The notes: a model not told the origin generated them from the sequence alone. Positions 1 to 9,514 are shown, counted from the stretch's first letter. The stretch: 64,000 bases of DNA from Microvirga splendida (GCF_016427565.1 NZ_JAELXT010000009.1:91235-155234), one strand, 5' to 3'. A program made the numbers and translations.

Positions 1-2
1 CC

Positions 3-281
3 GACGGTTTCGTCGCGCAGGCTCGCCAGATTTTTGAAAACATCCGCGCCATCCTGGCCGAGGGAGGCGCCGAGCCCCGGCACCTGGTGCGGCTGACCTG
101 GTATGTGGTCGACATCGAGGAGTATCTTGCCAATCTGCGCGAGCTCGGCCGCGCTTATCGAGACGTGTTCGGCACCCATTATCCGGCCATGGCGCTCGTC
201 CAAGTCGTGAGGCTCGTGGAGAAGGCCGCCCGGATCGAAGTCGAGGCGACCGCCGTCGTTCCCCGGCGGGCAACCACCTGA
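3..281 (+). CDS. RidA family protein, C-terminal part (cut by window edge)
   Basis: The frame is open from the first base of the window, so the N-terminus lies outside it. The 92 visible residues run from a DGFVAQARQ helix through HLVRLTWYVVD and end in LVEKAARIEVEATAVV. That is the second half of a RidA/YjgF/UK114 fold, whose members are enamine/imine deaminases or relatives. The conserved late segment with E before the EVEA strand is present. Such small proteins often sit beside amino-acid transport or catabolism genes, and a branched-chain-type importer begins 2.3 kb downstream on the other strand. The substrate cannot be judged from this fragment. Confidence 0.85.
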   Translation, partial: DGFVAQARQIFENIRAILAEGGAEPRHLVRLTWYVVDIEEYLANLRELGRAYRDVFGTHYPAMALVQVVRLVEKAARIEVEATAVVPRRATT

Positions 282-369
282 CCGCCTTGGCCTTCCAGGC
301 CGTCGGTTGGAAGGTCCTGCCTGATGGACTAGGATGGCGGGCCCTGGATCCCATGACCGGGAAGGCCTC

Positions 370-2106
370 ATGATGATTTCCCTCCGTCGAGCACTGCGCG
401 AGATGGCTGTGCCGCTGGCCGGCGCGGTTCTGCTGGCCCTGTTTATCGCCCTGCAGGTTTTGGGAACCCCTCAGGCCCTCGATGGCCCCGGCTTCCTGTC
501 GCCAGCACAGACATCGAGCCCACGGGCCACCCTGGAGGGTTTCCGGGCCGACGCTTCCCGGGCGACGGCCCTGATCATGGAGGCCTATCGGGAGAGCAAA
601 TCGGAGCCAGGCCTGTCCTGGAGCGAGAGCGTCGCCAGGAAGGTGGCACAGGCCGAGGCCGTGATGGCCAGGGCCTCCCAGAATCTCGACCTGCGGGACA
701 TCCCACCGGTCGAGCTGGAGCATCGGCGGCTCGAATCCGTCATTCTCCTCAAGGAGGTTCTCGACCGGCTCCCGCTGCCGGACTTGAGTGCCGTGCCGGG
801 CGCCGACGAAGTCGCGGGAAAGCCGCCGGCAAGCTGGAATGTGCCTGGAACGGACCTGCGAATCGTGCGCGTGGCGGATGGTCCGAGGGCGGGGGAGTAC
901 CTTTTCTCGACTGCAACGGTCCTGCGGCTCGAAGGCTTCTACGAAGCGATCCGCGCCGAGCCGAAGCTGAGCGGCGCGCCGGTCGATTTCTATGAATTCT
1001 ACAGCCAGTCCCCTGGCTATCTGCTGCCGCCGAAATGGTTCGGGGCGATCGAGGCCCTTCCGGCATCCTTCAGGACCGAGATCGAGGGGCAGGCTGTCTG
1101 GCAGTGGATCGCCTTCGCGCTCGTGATGGCCCTGGCTGTTGGAGCCGTCTTCGGCGTGCGGTCCCTGGCGCGCAATGCCGCCTCGTCCCCAAGCGGAACG
1201 GTTCAGGTGCTGGCGGGTGTGATCGTGCCCGGCGCAGTCGCGGTGGCGGCCCTGTTCGTGCGCTACATGGGCGACAACCAGATCAACCTGACGGGCTGGG
1301 TCAACGGCATTGCCGAGGAGATGGCTCAGGGGATCGCCTATGTCGCCATGATCTGGGCCGTCCTCGTCTTCTCCAACACCCTGGCCGGAAGGCTCTACCT
1401 GTCCGCCACCAAGAGCATCGACGCCCATCTGGCGCGGGCTGCCGTGCGCATCACGGGCATTGCCGTCGCCGTTGCGCTTCTCATCTACGGGGCCTCGCAT
1501 CTCGGGATTCCCCTGGCCGGTCTGCTGGCGGGCCTCGGGGTCGGCGGCCTGGCGGTTGCTCTGGCGGCCAAGCCCACGCTGGAGAACTTCATCGGCGGCT
1601 TGATCCTTTATGCCGACCGGCCGGTCCGGGTGGGCGACCTGTGCCGGTTCGGCAATCTCGAGGGCCGGGTCGAGGAAATCGGGATCCGCTCGACCCGGGT
1701 CAGGGGGCTCGACCGGACCCTGATCACGATCCCGAACGCCACCTTCGTGAACATGAACATCATCAACCTGACCAACCGGGACCGGATGCCTTACGACCGG
1801 GTCATAGCGCTGCACGCCACGGATACGGCCGCGATCCGGCACGAGATCGAGGCCATCGCCGCCCTCGTGACGGAGCACCCGAAGATCGAGGCCGGCTCCG
1901 TCCAGGCGCGATTGCGGGAGGGGCATGAGGAGAAGCCGAAGGTCGAGATCTGCGCTCTGATCACCACGTCGAAATGGGGCGACTTCCTGGAGATCCAGCA
2001 GGAACTCGACCTCATGCTGCGCGACAGGATGCTGGCCTCTGCGCCTGCCACCGAGGCAGCCTCAAGTGCCCCGGACAACGTCGTGCCGCTCAAGGATCCC
2101 GCATGA
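370..2106 (+). CDS. MscS family mechanosensitive ion channel
   Basis: This is a 578-residue inner-membrane channel of the small-conductance mechanosensitive family, which releases solutes on hypo-osmotic shock. An N-terminal hydrophobic helix is followed by a periplasmic stretch of about 200 residues and then several membrane helices. The MscS pore helix and beta domain lie near residues 385-440, with the GLGVGGLAVALAAKPTLEN and ADRPVRVGD motifs and an IPNATF segment after them. An ATG at 334 would add 12 residues, but the ATG at 370 has GGAAGG just upstream and leads straight into the hydrophobic N-terminus, so I chose it. It is longer than E. coli MscS because of the periplasmic domain. Confidence 0.88.
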   Translation: MMISLRRALREMAVPLAGAVLLALFIALQVLGTPQALDGPGFLSPAQTSSPRATLEGFRADASRATALIMEAYRESKSEPGLSWSESVARKVAQAEAVMARASQNLDLRDIPPVELEHRRLESVILLKEVLDRLPLPDLSAVPGADEVAGKPPASWNVPGTDLRIVRVADGPRAGEYLFSTATVLRLEGFYEAIRAEPKLSGAPVDFYEFYSQSPGYLLPPKWFGAIEALPASFRTEIEGQAVWQWIAFALVMALAVGAVFGVRSLARNAASSPSGTVQVLAGVIVPGAVAVAALFVRYMGDNQINLTGWVNGIAEEMAQGIAYVAMIWAVLVFSNTLAGRLYLSATKSIDAHLARAAVRITGIAVAVALLIYGASHLGIPLAGLLAGLGVGGLAVALAAKPTLENFIGGLILYADRPVRVGDLCRFGNLEGRVEEIGIRSTRVRGLDRTLITIPNATFVNMNIINLTNRDRMPYDRVIALHATDTAAIRHEIEAIAALVTEHPKIEAGSVQARLREGHEEKPKVEICALITTSKWGDFLEIQQELDLMLRDRMLASAPATEAASSAPDNVVPLKDPA

Positions 2107-2114
2107 GCTGAGGC

Positions 2115-2591
2115 TCAGGGGTCTCGGATGCTGATCGAGACGATCTCCGCCTTCCCCTGGCCGACGGTGACGGTATCCCCCACCTCCTTGCCCATCAGGG
2201 CCTGCGCGAGGGGCGAGACGTAGGAGAGGCTGCCCTTGGCCGGGTCGGCCTCGTCCTCACCAACGATGCGGTAGGTCTGCCGGCGCCCGTCCTCACGCTC
2301 GAAGGTCACTTCGGCACCGAAGCGGACATGGGACGTGTCCGTGGGTGGGGGCACAACCTCCGCCGAAACCCTGCGGGCCGACCAGTAGCGCAGGTCGCGG
2401 GACAGGCGGGCGACTTCGGCCTTGTCGTCCCTGAGCTGCGCCTCCGCGAGGCGCTTCTCCAGCGACTCGATCTCGGAATCCATGCGGGCCAGGCCCGCCG
2501 GCGTGACGAGATGGTGAGGACTGATGGTCCGGTCGGGGAGGTCCTCGAAGGCTTCCCCTCCCTCGGCTTCACGAACAAAGGCACGGCTCAT
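2115..2591 (-). CDS. GreA/GreB family transcription elongation factor-like protein
   Basis: The protein has 158 residues. Residues 30-75 form a charged coiled coil (TPAGLARMDSEIESLEKRL onward) and residues 85-158 match the GreA/GreB C-terminal domain, with FGAEVTFERED, YRIVGEDEAD and the SPLAQALMGKEVGD signature. True Gre factors bind RNA polymerase and stimulate cleavage of backtracked RNA through acidic residues at the coiled-coil tip. Here the N-terminal 25 residues are non-canonical, so a Gre-domain paralogue is as likely as the housekeeping GreA. The gene converges on the MscS gene with only 8 bases between stops. Confidence 0.85.
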   Translation of the reverse strand: MSRAFVREAEGGEAFEDLPDRTISPHHLVTPAGLARMDSEIESLEKRLAEAQLRDDKAEVARLSRDLRYWSARRVSAEVVPPPTDTSHVRFGAEVTFEREDGRRQTYRIVGEDEADPAKGSLSYVSPLAQALMGKEVGDTVTVGQGKAEIVSISIRDP

Positions 2592-2652
2592 GGCGCTTCC
2601 TCCGCCTGGAAGGGAAACGGTTCGAGCGTGGCTTAAGTTTCCCGGCTCACTC

Positions 2653-3771
2653 TTAAGCTTTGCCTTGCCTCAGGCGACCGACGATGCCGCCGGGAAAGGC
2701 ATAGACGCTGATGATGAACAGGGCGCCCAGCCACAGGAGCCAGCGGTCCGGATGGATCAGGTTGGGCAGGAGCGGGATTCCCGCGAGCGCCGCGCTTCCG
2801 GCCCCCATCAGCACCTGCAGGTAGCTCTGGGCCAGCACGAACACGGCCGCGCCGATCACGGCGCCGTACATGGTGCCCATCCCGCCGATCACGACCATGA
2901 GCAGGATGTCGATCATGATCGAGAAGGACAGGGTGGTGTCCGGCCCGTTGTAGCGCAGCCACAGGGCCATGAGCGCGCCCGCAATCGTCGCCGCCAGGGC
3001 CGAGATGACGGAGGCGGCCGTCCGGTAGGCGACGACGCGGTAGCCCAGCGCCTCGGCCCGGAACTCGTTCTCGCGGATCGCCTGCAGCACGCGGCCGAAG
3101 GGCGAGTTCACGATGCGCAGGAGCAGGAGGAAGACCACGAGCGAGACGAAGAAGACGAGATAGTATGCCAGCAGTCGCCCGTTGACCGTGATGCCGAGGA
3201 CCTGCTCCGAGAACAGCCGGAAGGCCGGACGAAGCGCCGGCGGCAGCTGGAACGACAGCCCGTCCTCGCCGCCGGTGATGTCGGACAGCTGCGAGGCCAG
3301 AACGGCCGCCGCGGAGGCGACCGCCAGGGTGATCATGGAGAAGAAGATGGCGCGCACCCGCAGCGACAGCAGGCCGATGGCAATCGCCAGCACAGCCGAG
3401 AGGGCGAGGGCCGCCGCCAGCCCGATAGCGGCCGAACTCCAGGTGGGGCCCACGCGTTCGAGCGCGATGGCGATGCCGTAGCCGCCGATGCCGAAGAACA
3501 TGGTGTGGGCGAAGGAGACGATGCCGGAATAGCCGAGCAGCAGGTCGTAGCTCGCGACCAGCACGATGAACACGCAGATCTTCGCCGCCGTGCCGACCGG
3601 CTGGCTCCCCGAGAACAGGAACGGCGTCGCGGCGAGAAGCACGAAGATCGCGAGCAGGATGAAGCTCAGGGCCCGGGACCGGGGCAGGTCAGACGAGAGC
3701 AGGCCGCTCAGGAGACCGCCGTGGCGGCGGGTCTCGTCGAAGGCGAGGGGCAGGGCGGGAGATGAGCTCAT
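2653..3771 (-). CDS. livM: Branched-chain amino acid-type ABC transporter permease LivM
   Basis: This 372-residue integral membrane permease is the last gene of a five-gene importer operon. It has about ten hydrophobic segments and the LivM-type loop with EALGYRVVAYRTAA, where the EAA-like coupling helix meets the ATPases. The frame is open further upstream, but the ATG at 3771 overlaps the LivH stop by four bases (ATGA) and starts the conserved part, so it is the likely start. It should form the translocation pore with LivH for the ligand delivered by the binding protein at 6293-7483. The exact substrate is not visible. Confidence 0.92.
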   Translation of the reverse strand: MSSSPALPLAFDETRRHGGLLSGLLSSDLPRSRALSFILLAIFVLLAATPFLFSGSQPVGTAAKICVFIVLVASYDLLLGYSGIVSFAHTMFFGIGGYGIAIALERVGPTWSSAAIGLAAALALSAVLAIAIGLLSLRVRAIFFSMITLAVASAAAVLASQLSDITGGEDGLSFQLPPALRPAFRLFSEQVLGITVNGRLLAYYLVFFVSLVVFLLLLRIVNSPFGRVLQAIRENEFRAEALGYRVVAYRTAASVISALAATIAGALMALWLRYNGPDTTLSFSIMIDILLMVVIGGMGTMYGAVIGAAVFVLAQSYLQVLMGAGSAALAGIPLLPNLIHPDRWLLWLGALFIISVYAFPGGIVGRLRQGKA

Positions 3772-4790
3772 CGGCGTGCTACCGGAAACAGGCCCTGGGG
3801 ACGCCAGATCAGGACGAGGGCCATGACGAGGATGTTGGAGATCAGCGCCAGCTTGGGCTCGATGAAGCCGACATAGTTGGCCACGAGCGCCACAAGGATG
3901 GAGCCCACGAAGCAGCCGCCGACGGAGCCGAGGCCGCCGATGATGATGACGATGAACACCAGCACCATCACCTCCATGCCCATGCCGGCCGTGAGCGTCT
4001 GGCGGTAGAACGCCCACATGACGCCCCCGAGGCCGGCGAGCGCCGAGCCCGCGATGAACACGCTCACGAAGAGGCGCCGGATCCGGTAGCCCAGGGCCTC
4101 GACCATCTCCGGGTTCTCGACGCCGGCGCGGATGAGCAGACCGATGCGGGTGCGGTTGAGCAGCAGCTGCATGCCGATGAACACCGTAAGGCCGATGACG
4201 ACCGCCACGACCCGGTAACGCTCCATGACGATGTCGCCGAACACGAAGGCGCCGCGCAGGGATTGCGGCAGCGGGATCGGGATCGGCGACGCGCCCCAGA
4301 TGGCGTGGATCAGCTGCTCGGTGACGATGAGGCCGCCCATGGTGACCAGGATCTGCTTCAGGTGGCTGCCATAGACCGGGCGGACGATGACGCGCTCAAA
4401 GACGGCGCCGGCCAGGGCCGTGACGCCCATGGCGACCAGGATGCACAATCCCAGGAGGGCCAGGTTCAACCCGATGGAATCCTCCAGCGCCCAACCGGCC
4501 AGGGGGCCCAGCACGAGAAGGGTGGCGTAGGCGCCGAGCGAGATGAAGACCCCGTGGCCGAAATTGATGATGTCCATGAGGCCGAACACCAGGGTGAGCC
4601 CGGACGCCATGAGGAAGATCATCATGCCCATGGCCAGGCCCGCGACTGTGAGCGTCACCCAGGTCGAAGGACTGCCGACGAAGGGCAGCGCCAGAAGGCC
4701 GAGAGCCGGGACGAGCAGGAGCGGCAGCCAGTCCGTCTTGGCGCGGGGAAGTTCGGCCGGAGCCGTGGATTCGACAGCCATGTCACTCAT
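3768..4790 (-). CDS. livH: Branched-chain amino acid-type ABC transporter permease LivH
   Basis: This 340-residue membrane protein has the LivH hallmarks GLMDIINFGHGVFISLGAY and VEALGYRIRRLFVSVFIAGS (coupling helix), plus IGGLGSVGGCFVGSILVALV near the C-terminus. It is longer than E. coli LivH because of a soluble N-terminus and an insertion around residues 95-110. Its start overlaps the LivF stop by four bases and its stop overlaps the LivM start by four, implying translational coupling. It is the partner permease of LivM. Confidence 0.92.
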   Translation of the reverse strand: MSDMAVESTAPAELPRAKTDWLPLLLVPALGLLALPFVGSPSTWVTLTVAGLAMGMMIFLMASGLTLVFGLMDIINFGHGVFISLGAYATLLVLGPLAGWALEDSIGLNLALLGLCILVAMGVTALAGAVFERVIVRPVYGSHLKQILVTMGGLIVTEQLIHAIWGASPIPIPLPQSLRGAFVFGDIVMERYRVVAVVIGLTVFIGMQLLLNRTRIGLLIRAGVENPEMVEALGYRIRRLFVSVFIAGSALAGLGGVMWAFYRQTLTAGMGMEVMVLVFIVIIIGGLGSVGGCFVGSILVALVANYVGFIEPKLALISNILVMALVLIWRPQGLFPVARR

Positions 4791-5512
4791 TGGTGGGCAT
4801 CCAGGGAGAGGCCGAGCAGGCGCTGCTGCAGGGTCGCATCCGCCACGAGGTCGCTCATGGCACCGGCATGCACGATGCGTCCGTCATCCATGACCACCAC
4901 GTTGTCGCCGAGCGCCGAGGCGGCATAGAAATTCTGTTCCACGAGCAGGATCGTCTCGCCCGAGGCTTTGAGGGCCTTGAAGGCCTCGATCATGCTGCGC
5001 ACCATCACGGGAGCCAGACCCTTGGTCGGCTCGTCGATGAGCAGCAGGCGGCGCGGCTCCGCGATGGCGCGGGCGATGGCCAGCATCTGCTTCTGCCCGC
5101 CCGAGAGATTGCCGGCGGGCAGGTTCCAGAAACGCTTGAGCGCGGGAAACAGCCCCAGGATCCAGTCGAGGCGGTTCTTGTCCACGGGGCCGCTGCGGGC
5201 GGCGAGCACGATGTTTTCGCGCACGGTCAGATCGGTGAAGATGCCCATGGATTCCGGCACATAGGCGATGCCGGCGCGGGCGATGTCTGGCGTTGACTGG
5301 GCTGTGATGTCGCTGCCGTCGAAGCGAATGCGGCCGGAAGAAGCCTGCCACAGGCCCATGATGGTGCGAAGCGTCGTCGTCTTGCCCGCGCCGTTGCGGC
5401 CGAGCAGCATGGTCAGTTCGCCGGCCGGGACGGCGAAGTCCACGCCGTGAAGAATGTGATAGGGGCCGATATGCGTGTGCACGCCGGAGAGCTGCAGGAG
5501 AGGCTCAGTCAC
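4787..5512 (-). CDS. livF: ABC transporter ATP-binding protein LivF
   Basis: This 241-residue ATPase has Walker A GRNGAGKTT near residues 37-45, signature LSGGQKQM, Walker B LLLIDEPTKGLAP and switch His in LLVEQN. The LivF subtype is indicated by its small size and the VPESMGIFTDLTVRENI segment. The frame stays open upstream inside LivG, but a GTG at 5512 begins VTEPLLQLSGVHTHIGPY and overlaps the LivG stop by eight bases, as is usual in liv operons. It powers the LivH/LivM pore together with LivG. Confidence 0.92.
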   Translation of the reverse strand: MTEPLLQLSGVHTHIGPYHILHGVDFAVPAGELTMLLGRNGAGKTTTLRTIMGLWQASSGRIRFDGSDITAQSTPDIARAGIAYVPESMGIFTDLTVRENIVLAARSGPVDKNRLDWILGLFPALKRFWNLPAGNLSGGQKQMLAIARAIAEPRRLLLIDEPTKGLAPVMVRSMIEAFKALKASGETILLVEQNFYAASALGDNVVVMDDGRIVHAGAMSDLVADATLQQRLLGLSLDAHQ

Positions 5513-6284
5513 GGGCGACCTCCACGCCGAGATAGGCTTCCTGCACCACCGGCGAGGCGATGACCTCGGCGGGATCGCCGTCGGCCACGAGGGCGCCGTT
5601 GTGCAGCACGATGATGCGGTCGGAGAGCGAGCGCACCACGTCCATCTTGTGCTCCACGAGAAGCACGGTGGCATCGCCGCGCTGCTTGATGTCGTGAATG
5701 AGCTCGAGGATGGTTGGAACTTCGTCCACGCTCATGCCGGCGGTCGGCTCGTCGAACATGAAGACCTTGGGCTCCATGGCGATCAGAAGCGCGACCTCAA
5801 GCTTGCGCTGGTCGCCGTGCGAGAGCGCCTTCGGTGCGATGTGACGCTTGTCCGCAAGGCGCACCCGCTCCAGCACGGCCTCGGCCTGCTCGATCAGGTC
5901 GCGGCGTGTGTTCCAAACCTTGAACAGGGACCAGCCTGCGTCGGCGCGGCTCTGCACCGCAAGGCGCACGTTTTCCAGCGCGCTCAATTGCGGAAACAGG
6001 TTGGTGAGCTGGAACGCGCGTCCGAGCCCGCGCTGCGTGCGGGCGGAGGGAGCAAGGCCCGTGATGTCCTCGCCGCCGACGATGACCTGACCCGATGAGG
6101 CCCGCAGCTGTCCGGAGATCAGGTTGAAATAGGTGGTCTTGCCGGCACCGTTTGGGCCGACGATGGCCGTGAGCGTGCCGGGGGTGAAGCGGCACGACAC
6201 GTCGTCGACGGCCACATGGCCGCCGAAGCGAATCGTAAGCCCGCGCGTTTCAAGCGCGGGCGTCGTTGTTGTCGATAGGGTCAC
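5505..6284 (-). CDS. livG: ABC transporter ATP-binding protein LivG
   Basis: The protein has 259 residues, with Walker A GPNGAGKTTYFNL, signature ALSHGDQRKLEVA (the LSxGxQ position reads LSHGDQ, normal for LivG) and Walker B KVFMFDEPTAGMS. The LivG-type C-terminus follows (GDPAEVIASPVVQEAYLG), the family tail that ends YLG. It lies eight bases downstream of the binding-protein gene and overlaps LivF, so all five genes probably share one transcript read right to left. Confidence 0.92.
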   Translation of the reverse strand: MTLSTTTTPALETRGLTIRFGGHVAVDDVSCRFTPGTLTAIVGPNGAGKTTYFNLISGQLRASSGQVIVGGEDITGLAPSARTQRGLGRAFQLTNLFPQLSALENVRLAVQSRADAGWSLFKVWNTRRDLIEQAEAVLERVRLADKRHIAPKALSHGDQRKLEVALLIAMEPKVFMFDEPTAGMSVDEVPTILELIHDIKQRGDATVLLVEHKMDVVRSLSDRIIVLHNGALVADGDPAEVIASPVVQEAYLGVEVARD

Positions 6285-6292
6285 TGGTCTTT

Positions 6293-7483
6293 TTAACGCT
6301 TGTTCCGAACCGGAATCGGCATCTTGTCGGCCGGGATGGTGGCGACGAGATCGAGCAGGTCGTTCGCGTCCTTGCCGTTGGCCTTGACCTTGAAGTGATA
6401 CATGTCCTGCAGGGCCTGGTGGTCTTCCTTGCGGAAGGTCATCGGGCCCTTCGGCGTCTCGAAGGTCATGCCTTCCATGGCCGAAATCAGCTTCTCGGTG
6501 TCGGTGCCGCCGGCCTTTTGGATGGCCGTGACAGCGGCGGAAGCCGCAGCGAAGCCGCCGGCGGTGAAGAAGTCCGGCGGCGAGTTGTAGCGCTTCTGGT
6601 GCTCGGCCACGAGCCAGTCGTTCATCGGGTTCTTCGGGAAGGCATGGTAGTAGTAGATCGCGCCTTCCATGCCGGGGTAGTTCTTGTAGATCTGCATGGC
6701 GGGCAGGATGTTGCCGCCGGGCGCGATCTCGATGCCGAAGCGCTCGGGCTTCAGGTCGGCGATCTTCGGCAGCGGGTGCTGGCCGGCCCAGATGATGTTG
6801 ATGATCTTCTTGCCCGGCTTGTCCTTGAGCGCGTCGAAGATGCGCTGCGCGGACGCGGTGAAGTCGGTGGCGTTCTGCGGAGCATATTCCTCGAACACGA
6901 CCTTGGCGTTCGGGCGGATTTCCGCGAGCGCGTTCTTCAGGGCCGCAACGCCGTCCTTGCCGAAGGCGTAATCCTGCGCGAGCGTCGCGATGGACACCTC
7001 GCCTTTTTCAGGCACGGCGGCCGCCGCGCCATAGGCGTCCTGGGTCGAGTTGCGGGAGGTGCGGAAGATGAAGCGGTTCCACTTCTCGCCGGTGATCGCA
7101 TCGGCGACCGCAGGCTCCACGATCAGGATCTTGCCGTTCTCCTCGGCGACCGGGAGCATGGCCAGCGCCGCGGCGGACGAGGTGGTGCCGACGGCGAGGT
7201 CGACATCGTCGTCGTTGTAGGCCTGCTCCAGCAGCGTCTTGGCGAGGTCGGCCTTGAGCTGGTCGTCCTTGACGATGACGTTGATCTTGCGGCCGTTGAT
7301 GGCCATGGTGCCCTTGGTCAGGTACTCCAGGCCCATCATGAAGCCGGCCTCGGTCTGCTTGGCGTAGGCCTCGAGCGGGCCGGTCTTGCCGGCGATCAGA
7401 GCGATTTTGATGTCTTGAGCAAAAGCTGAAGATGCAAAGACAATTCCTGCCGCAGCGGCAGCGATTTTAAGTCCCAGGCGCAT
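6293..7483 (-). CDS. LivK-type periplasmic substrate-binding protein
   Basis: This 396-residue protein has a Sec signal peptide (hydrophobic stretch ending in SSAFAQ before DIKIALIAG). The rest is a two-lobed type-I periplasmic binding fold of the Leu/Ile/Val-amide family, with GKTGPLEAYAKQTEAGFMMG and the NVIVKDDQ strand. An ATG at 7495 is possible, but the one at 7483 has GGGGAG upstream and directly starts the basic signal-peptide n-region. It is the first gene of the operon with livG, livF, livH and livM. Ligands of this family range from branched-chain amino acids to amides and urea, and the sequence alone does not decide. Confidence 0.9.
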   Translation of the reverse strand: MRLGLKIAAAAAGIVFASSAFAQDIKIALIAGKTGPLEAYAKQTEAGFMMGLEYLTKGTMAINGRKINVIVKDDQLKADLAKTLLEQAYNDDDVDLAVGTTSSAAALAMLPVAEENGKILIVEPAVADAITGEKWNRFIFRTSRNSTQDAYGAAAAVPEKGEVSIATLAQDYAFGKDGVAALKNALAEIRPNAKVVFEEYAPQNATDFTASAQRIFDALKDKPGKKIINIIWAGQHPLPKIADLKPERFGIEIAPGGNILPAMQIYKNYPGMEGAIYYYHAFPKNPMNDWLVAEHQKRYNSPPDFFTAGGFAAASAAVTAIQKAGGTDTEKLISAMEGMTFETPKGPMTFRKEDHQALQDMYHFKVKANGKDANDLLDLVATIPADKMPIPVRNKR

Positions 7484-7590
7484 CGGTCTCCCCATTCTGT
7501 TATTGCGCCATTGATGGCTTTGCAGTGCAGCATGTCAAGCGCGGGCCGCGCGCCATCCTTAGTCAGAAAGGATGATGCGACAGGCAGGGC

Positions 7591-8535
7591 TCAGGCCTCC
7601 GGCAGCACCGGCGTCTCGATGTCCTTCGCCTCGCGTCCCCGGCGGGCGGCCTCGCGCTCGAGCAGAAGGAGAGCCAGCCCCGCGCCGCAGATCACGGCCG
7701 CGCCAACGAGCGTCCAGAACCCCACCACATCGCCGAAGAATAGGTAGCCCAGCACGATCGCCCAGACGATGAGAGTGTATTGGTAGGGGGCGACCACGGA
7801 GGCCGGGGCGATCTTCAGGGAACGGTTGACGCACATATGAGCGGTCATGGACACGATGCCGAGCAGGAAGAGGCCTGCGAGATCCAGTGGCGTGGGCGTG
7901 ACCCAGGCGAGCGGCGCAGCGATGAGCCCGAAGATCAGGGTTCCGAGAATCTGGCCGAGCACCAGGGTGGCATCGTGGGTCTCCCGCAGCTTGCGGGTCG
8001 TGATCATGAGCAGCGAGTAGAACAGGCTTCCCGCAAGCGCTATGAGCGCGGGCAGGGACAGGGTGGCGCTCGACGGGCGCAGGGCGATCAGCACGCCGAC
8101 GAAGCCGCAGGCGATGGCGAGCATGCGCGGCTTGTCGATCTTCTCCCCGAGCCAGAACGCCGCGAAGGCCGCCACATAAATCGGCCCGGCCAGGTAGTAG
8201 GTCATCACGTCGGCGAGCGGCAGATAGGTGACGGCCCAGTAGAAGCAGGCGACCTCAAGGGTCGAGAGGGTGACGCGCAGCGCGTGCAGTCCCGGTTGCG
8301 GCGGGATTTCGAACGGAACCTTCTGCCGGAGCATGACCGGCAGGAGGACCGCCAGGGCCGCGACGCTGCGCAGGAGCAGCACCTGCCCGACGGAATAGGT
8401 GGCGACGAGCCATTTTCCCATGACGTCGTTCATGGCGAACATGAAGACGCCGAGCAGCATCAGGCCGATGCCGACGAGGACGCCTGACCGGACCTTGTTG
8501 ACTGGGGAGGAAGCGGGCTGGGACATGGGCCGCAT
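7591..8535 (-). CDS. EamA-domain (DMT superfamily) transporter
   Basis: This 314-residue protein has about ten hydrophobic helices made of two EamA repeats. The first carries FAMNDVMGKWLVATYSVGQ and the second carries MTAHMCVNRSLKIAPASVVAPYQY. It belongs to the drug/metabolite transporters, usually exporters of amino acids or other small metabolites. Starts at 8535 and 8526 are both possible. The gene stands alone between the liv operon and the lactonase gene. It resembles the second DMT gene at 25857-26789 in the VVAPYQYT versus VIAPFEYT motif, but the two are clearly diverged. Confidence 0.88.
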   Translation of the reverse strand: MRPMSQPASSPVNKVRSGVLVGIGLMLLGVFMFAMNDVMGKWLVATYSVGQVLLLRSVAALAVLLPVMLRQKVPFEIPPQPGLHALRVTLSTLEVACFYWAVTYLPLADVMTYYLAGPIYVAAFAAFWLGEKIDKPRMLAIACGFVGVLIALRPSSATLSLPALIALAGSLFYSLLMITTRKLRETHDATLVLGQILGTLIFGLIAAPLAWVTPTPLDLAGLFLLGIVSMTAHMCVNRSLKIAPASVVAPYQYTLIVWAIVLGYLFFGDVVGFWTLVGAAVICGAGLALLLLEREAARRGREAKDIETPVLPEA

Positions 8536-8581
8536 TCATGGGCGAAGCGGCCGCAATTCACAAGCGCCGCGGGGGCATCTT

Positions 8582-9496
8582 TCAGAAGGTTTTCGCCCCG
8601 TTCACCGGCAGCATGATGGCGTAGAGCGAGGTTGTGGCGCAGATGTAGAGGCGGTTGCGCTTCGGCCCGCCGAACACCACGTTGGCGACCACCTCCGGAA
8701 CCAGGATCTTGCCGATGAGGGTGCCGTCGCTCTCGTAGCAATGCACGCCGTCGCCGGCGCTCGCCCAGACCCGCCCCGCATCGTCCAGCCGGAAGCCGTC
8801 GAACAGGCCCTGGGTGCAGGTGGCGAAGACGTCGCCACCCGAAAGATTGCCGCTGTCGTCCACGTCGAAGACGCGGATGTGACGCGGGCCGTCCTTCACA
8901 TGCGTGGCGCCGGTATCGGCCACATAGAGGCGCCGCTCGTCGGGCGAGAAGGCCAGCCCGTTCGGACGGACGAAATCGCCAGCCACGATGCGCACGTCCC
9001 CCGTCGCGGGGTCGATACGGTAGACGTGGCAATCGCCGATCTCGCTCTCGGCCTTGTGCCCCTCGTAATCGGAATCGATTCCATAGGCCGGATCCGTGAA
9101 CCAGATCGACCCGTCGGATTTCACCACCACGTCGTTGGGGCTGTTGAAGCGCTGGCCCTGGTGGTGGCTGGCCACCACCGTGATCGACCCGTCATGCTCC
9201 GTGCGGGTCACGCGCCGGTTGCCGTGCTCGCAGGTCACGAGGCGGCCCTGCCGGTCCACCGTGTTGCCGTTGGAATAGCCGGATGGATGGCGAAAGACGC
9301 TGACGGCGCCGGAGGTTTCGTCGAAGCGCATCATGCGGTCGTTGGGCACGTCGCTCCAGATCAGGTAGCGCCCGGCCGGAAAGTACGCCGGTCCTTCCGC
9401 CCAGCGGCATCCCTCGGCCAGCTTTTCCAGCCGAGCCGATCCGATATGCAGGCGCTGGAAGCGATCGTCGAGGACGACGGCGACATCCCTGAACAT
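8582..9496 (-). CDS. SMP-30/gluconolactonase/LRE family protein
   Basis: This 304-residue cytosolic six-bladed beta-propeller of the SMP-30 family has EGPAYFPAGRYLIWSDVPN (metal-binding Glu in the first blade), RFNSPNDVVVKSDGSIWFTD (metal-binding Asn) and RPNGLAFSPDERRLYVADT (Asn and Asp near the active site). Family members are metal-dependent lactonases of sugar catabolism. The last residues (LYAIMLPVNGAKTF) match typical bacterial gluconolactonase ends, so the gene looks complete. It is followed on the same strand by the DMT gene, and the sugar substrate is unknown. Confidence 0.88.
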   Translation of the reverse strand: MFRDVAVVLDDRFQRLHIGSARLEKLAEGCRWAEGPAYFPAGRYLIWSDVPNDRMMRFDETSGAVSVFRHPSGYSNGNTVDRQGRLVTCEHGNRRVTRTEHDGSITVVASHHQGQRFNSPNDVVVKSDGSIWFTDPAYGIDSDYEGHKAESEIGDCHVYRIDPATGDVRIVAGDFVRPNGLAFSPDERRLYVADTGATHVKDGPRHIRVFDVDDSGNLSGGDVFATCTQGLFDGFRLDDAGRVWASAGDGVHCYESDGTLIGKILVPEVVANVVFGGPKRNRLYICATTSLYAIMLPVNGAKTF

Positions 9497-9514
9497 GAAA
9501 ACCTGCTGCTTCCG

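Noticed and set aside
2524..4928. Long plus-strand open frames opposite livM and livH
   Set aside because: High third-position GC keeps the antisense frames open. Their products are low-complexity and charged, while the minus strand encodes clear permeases.
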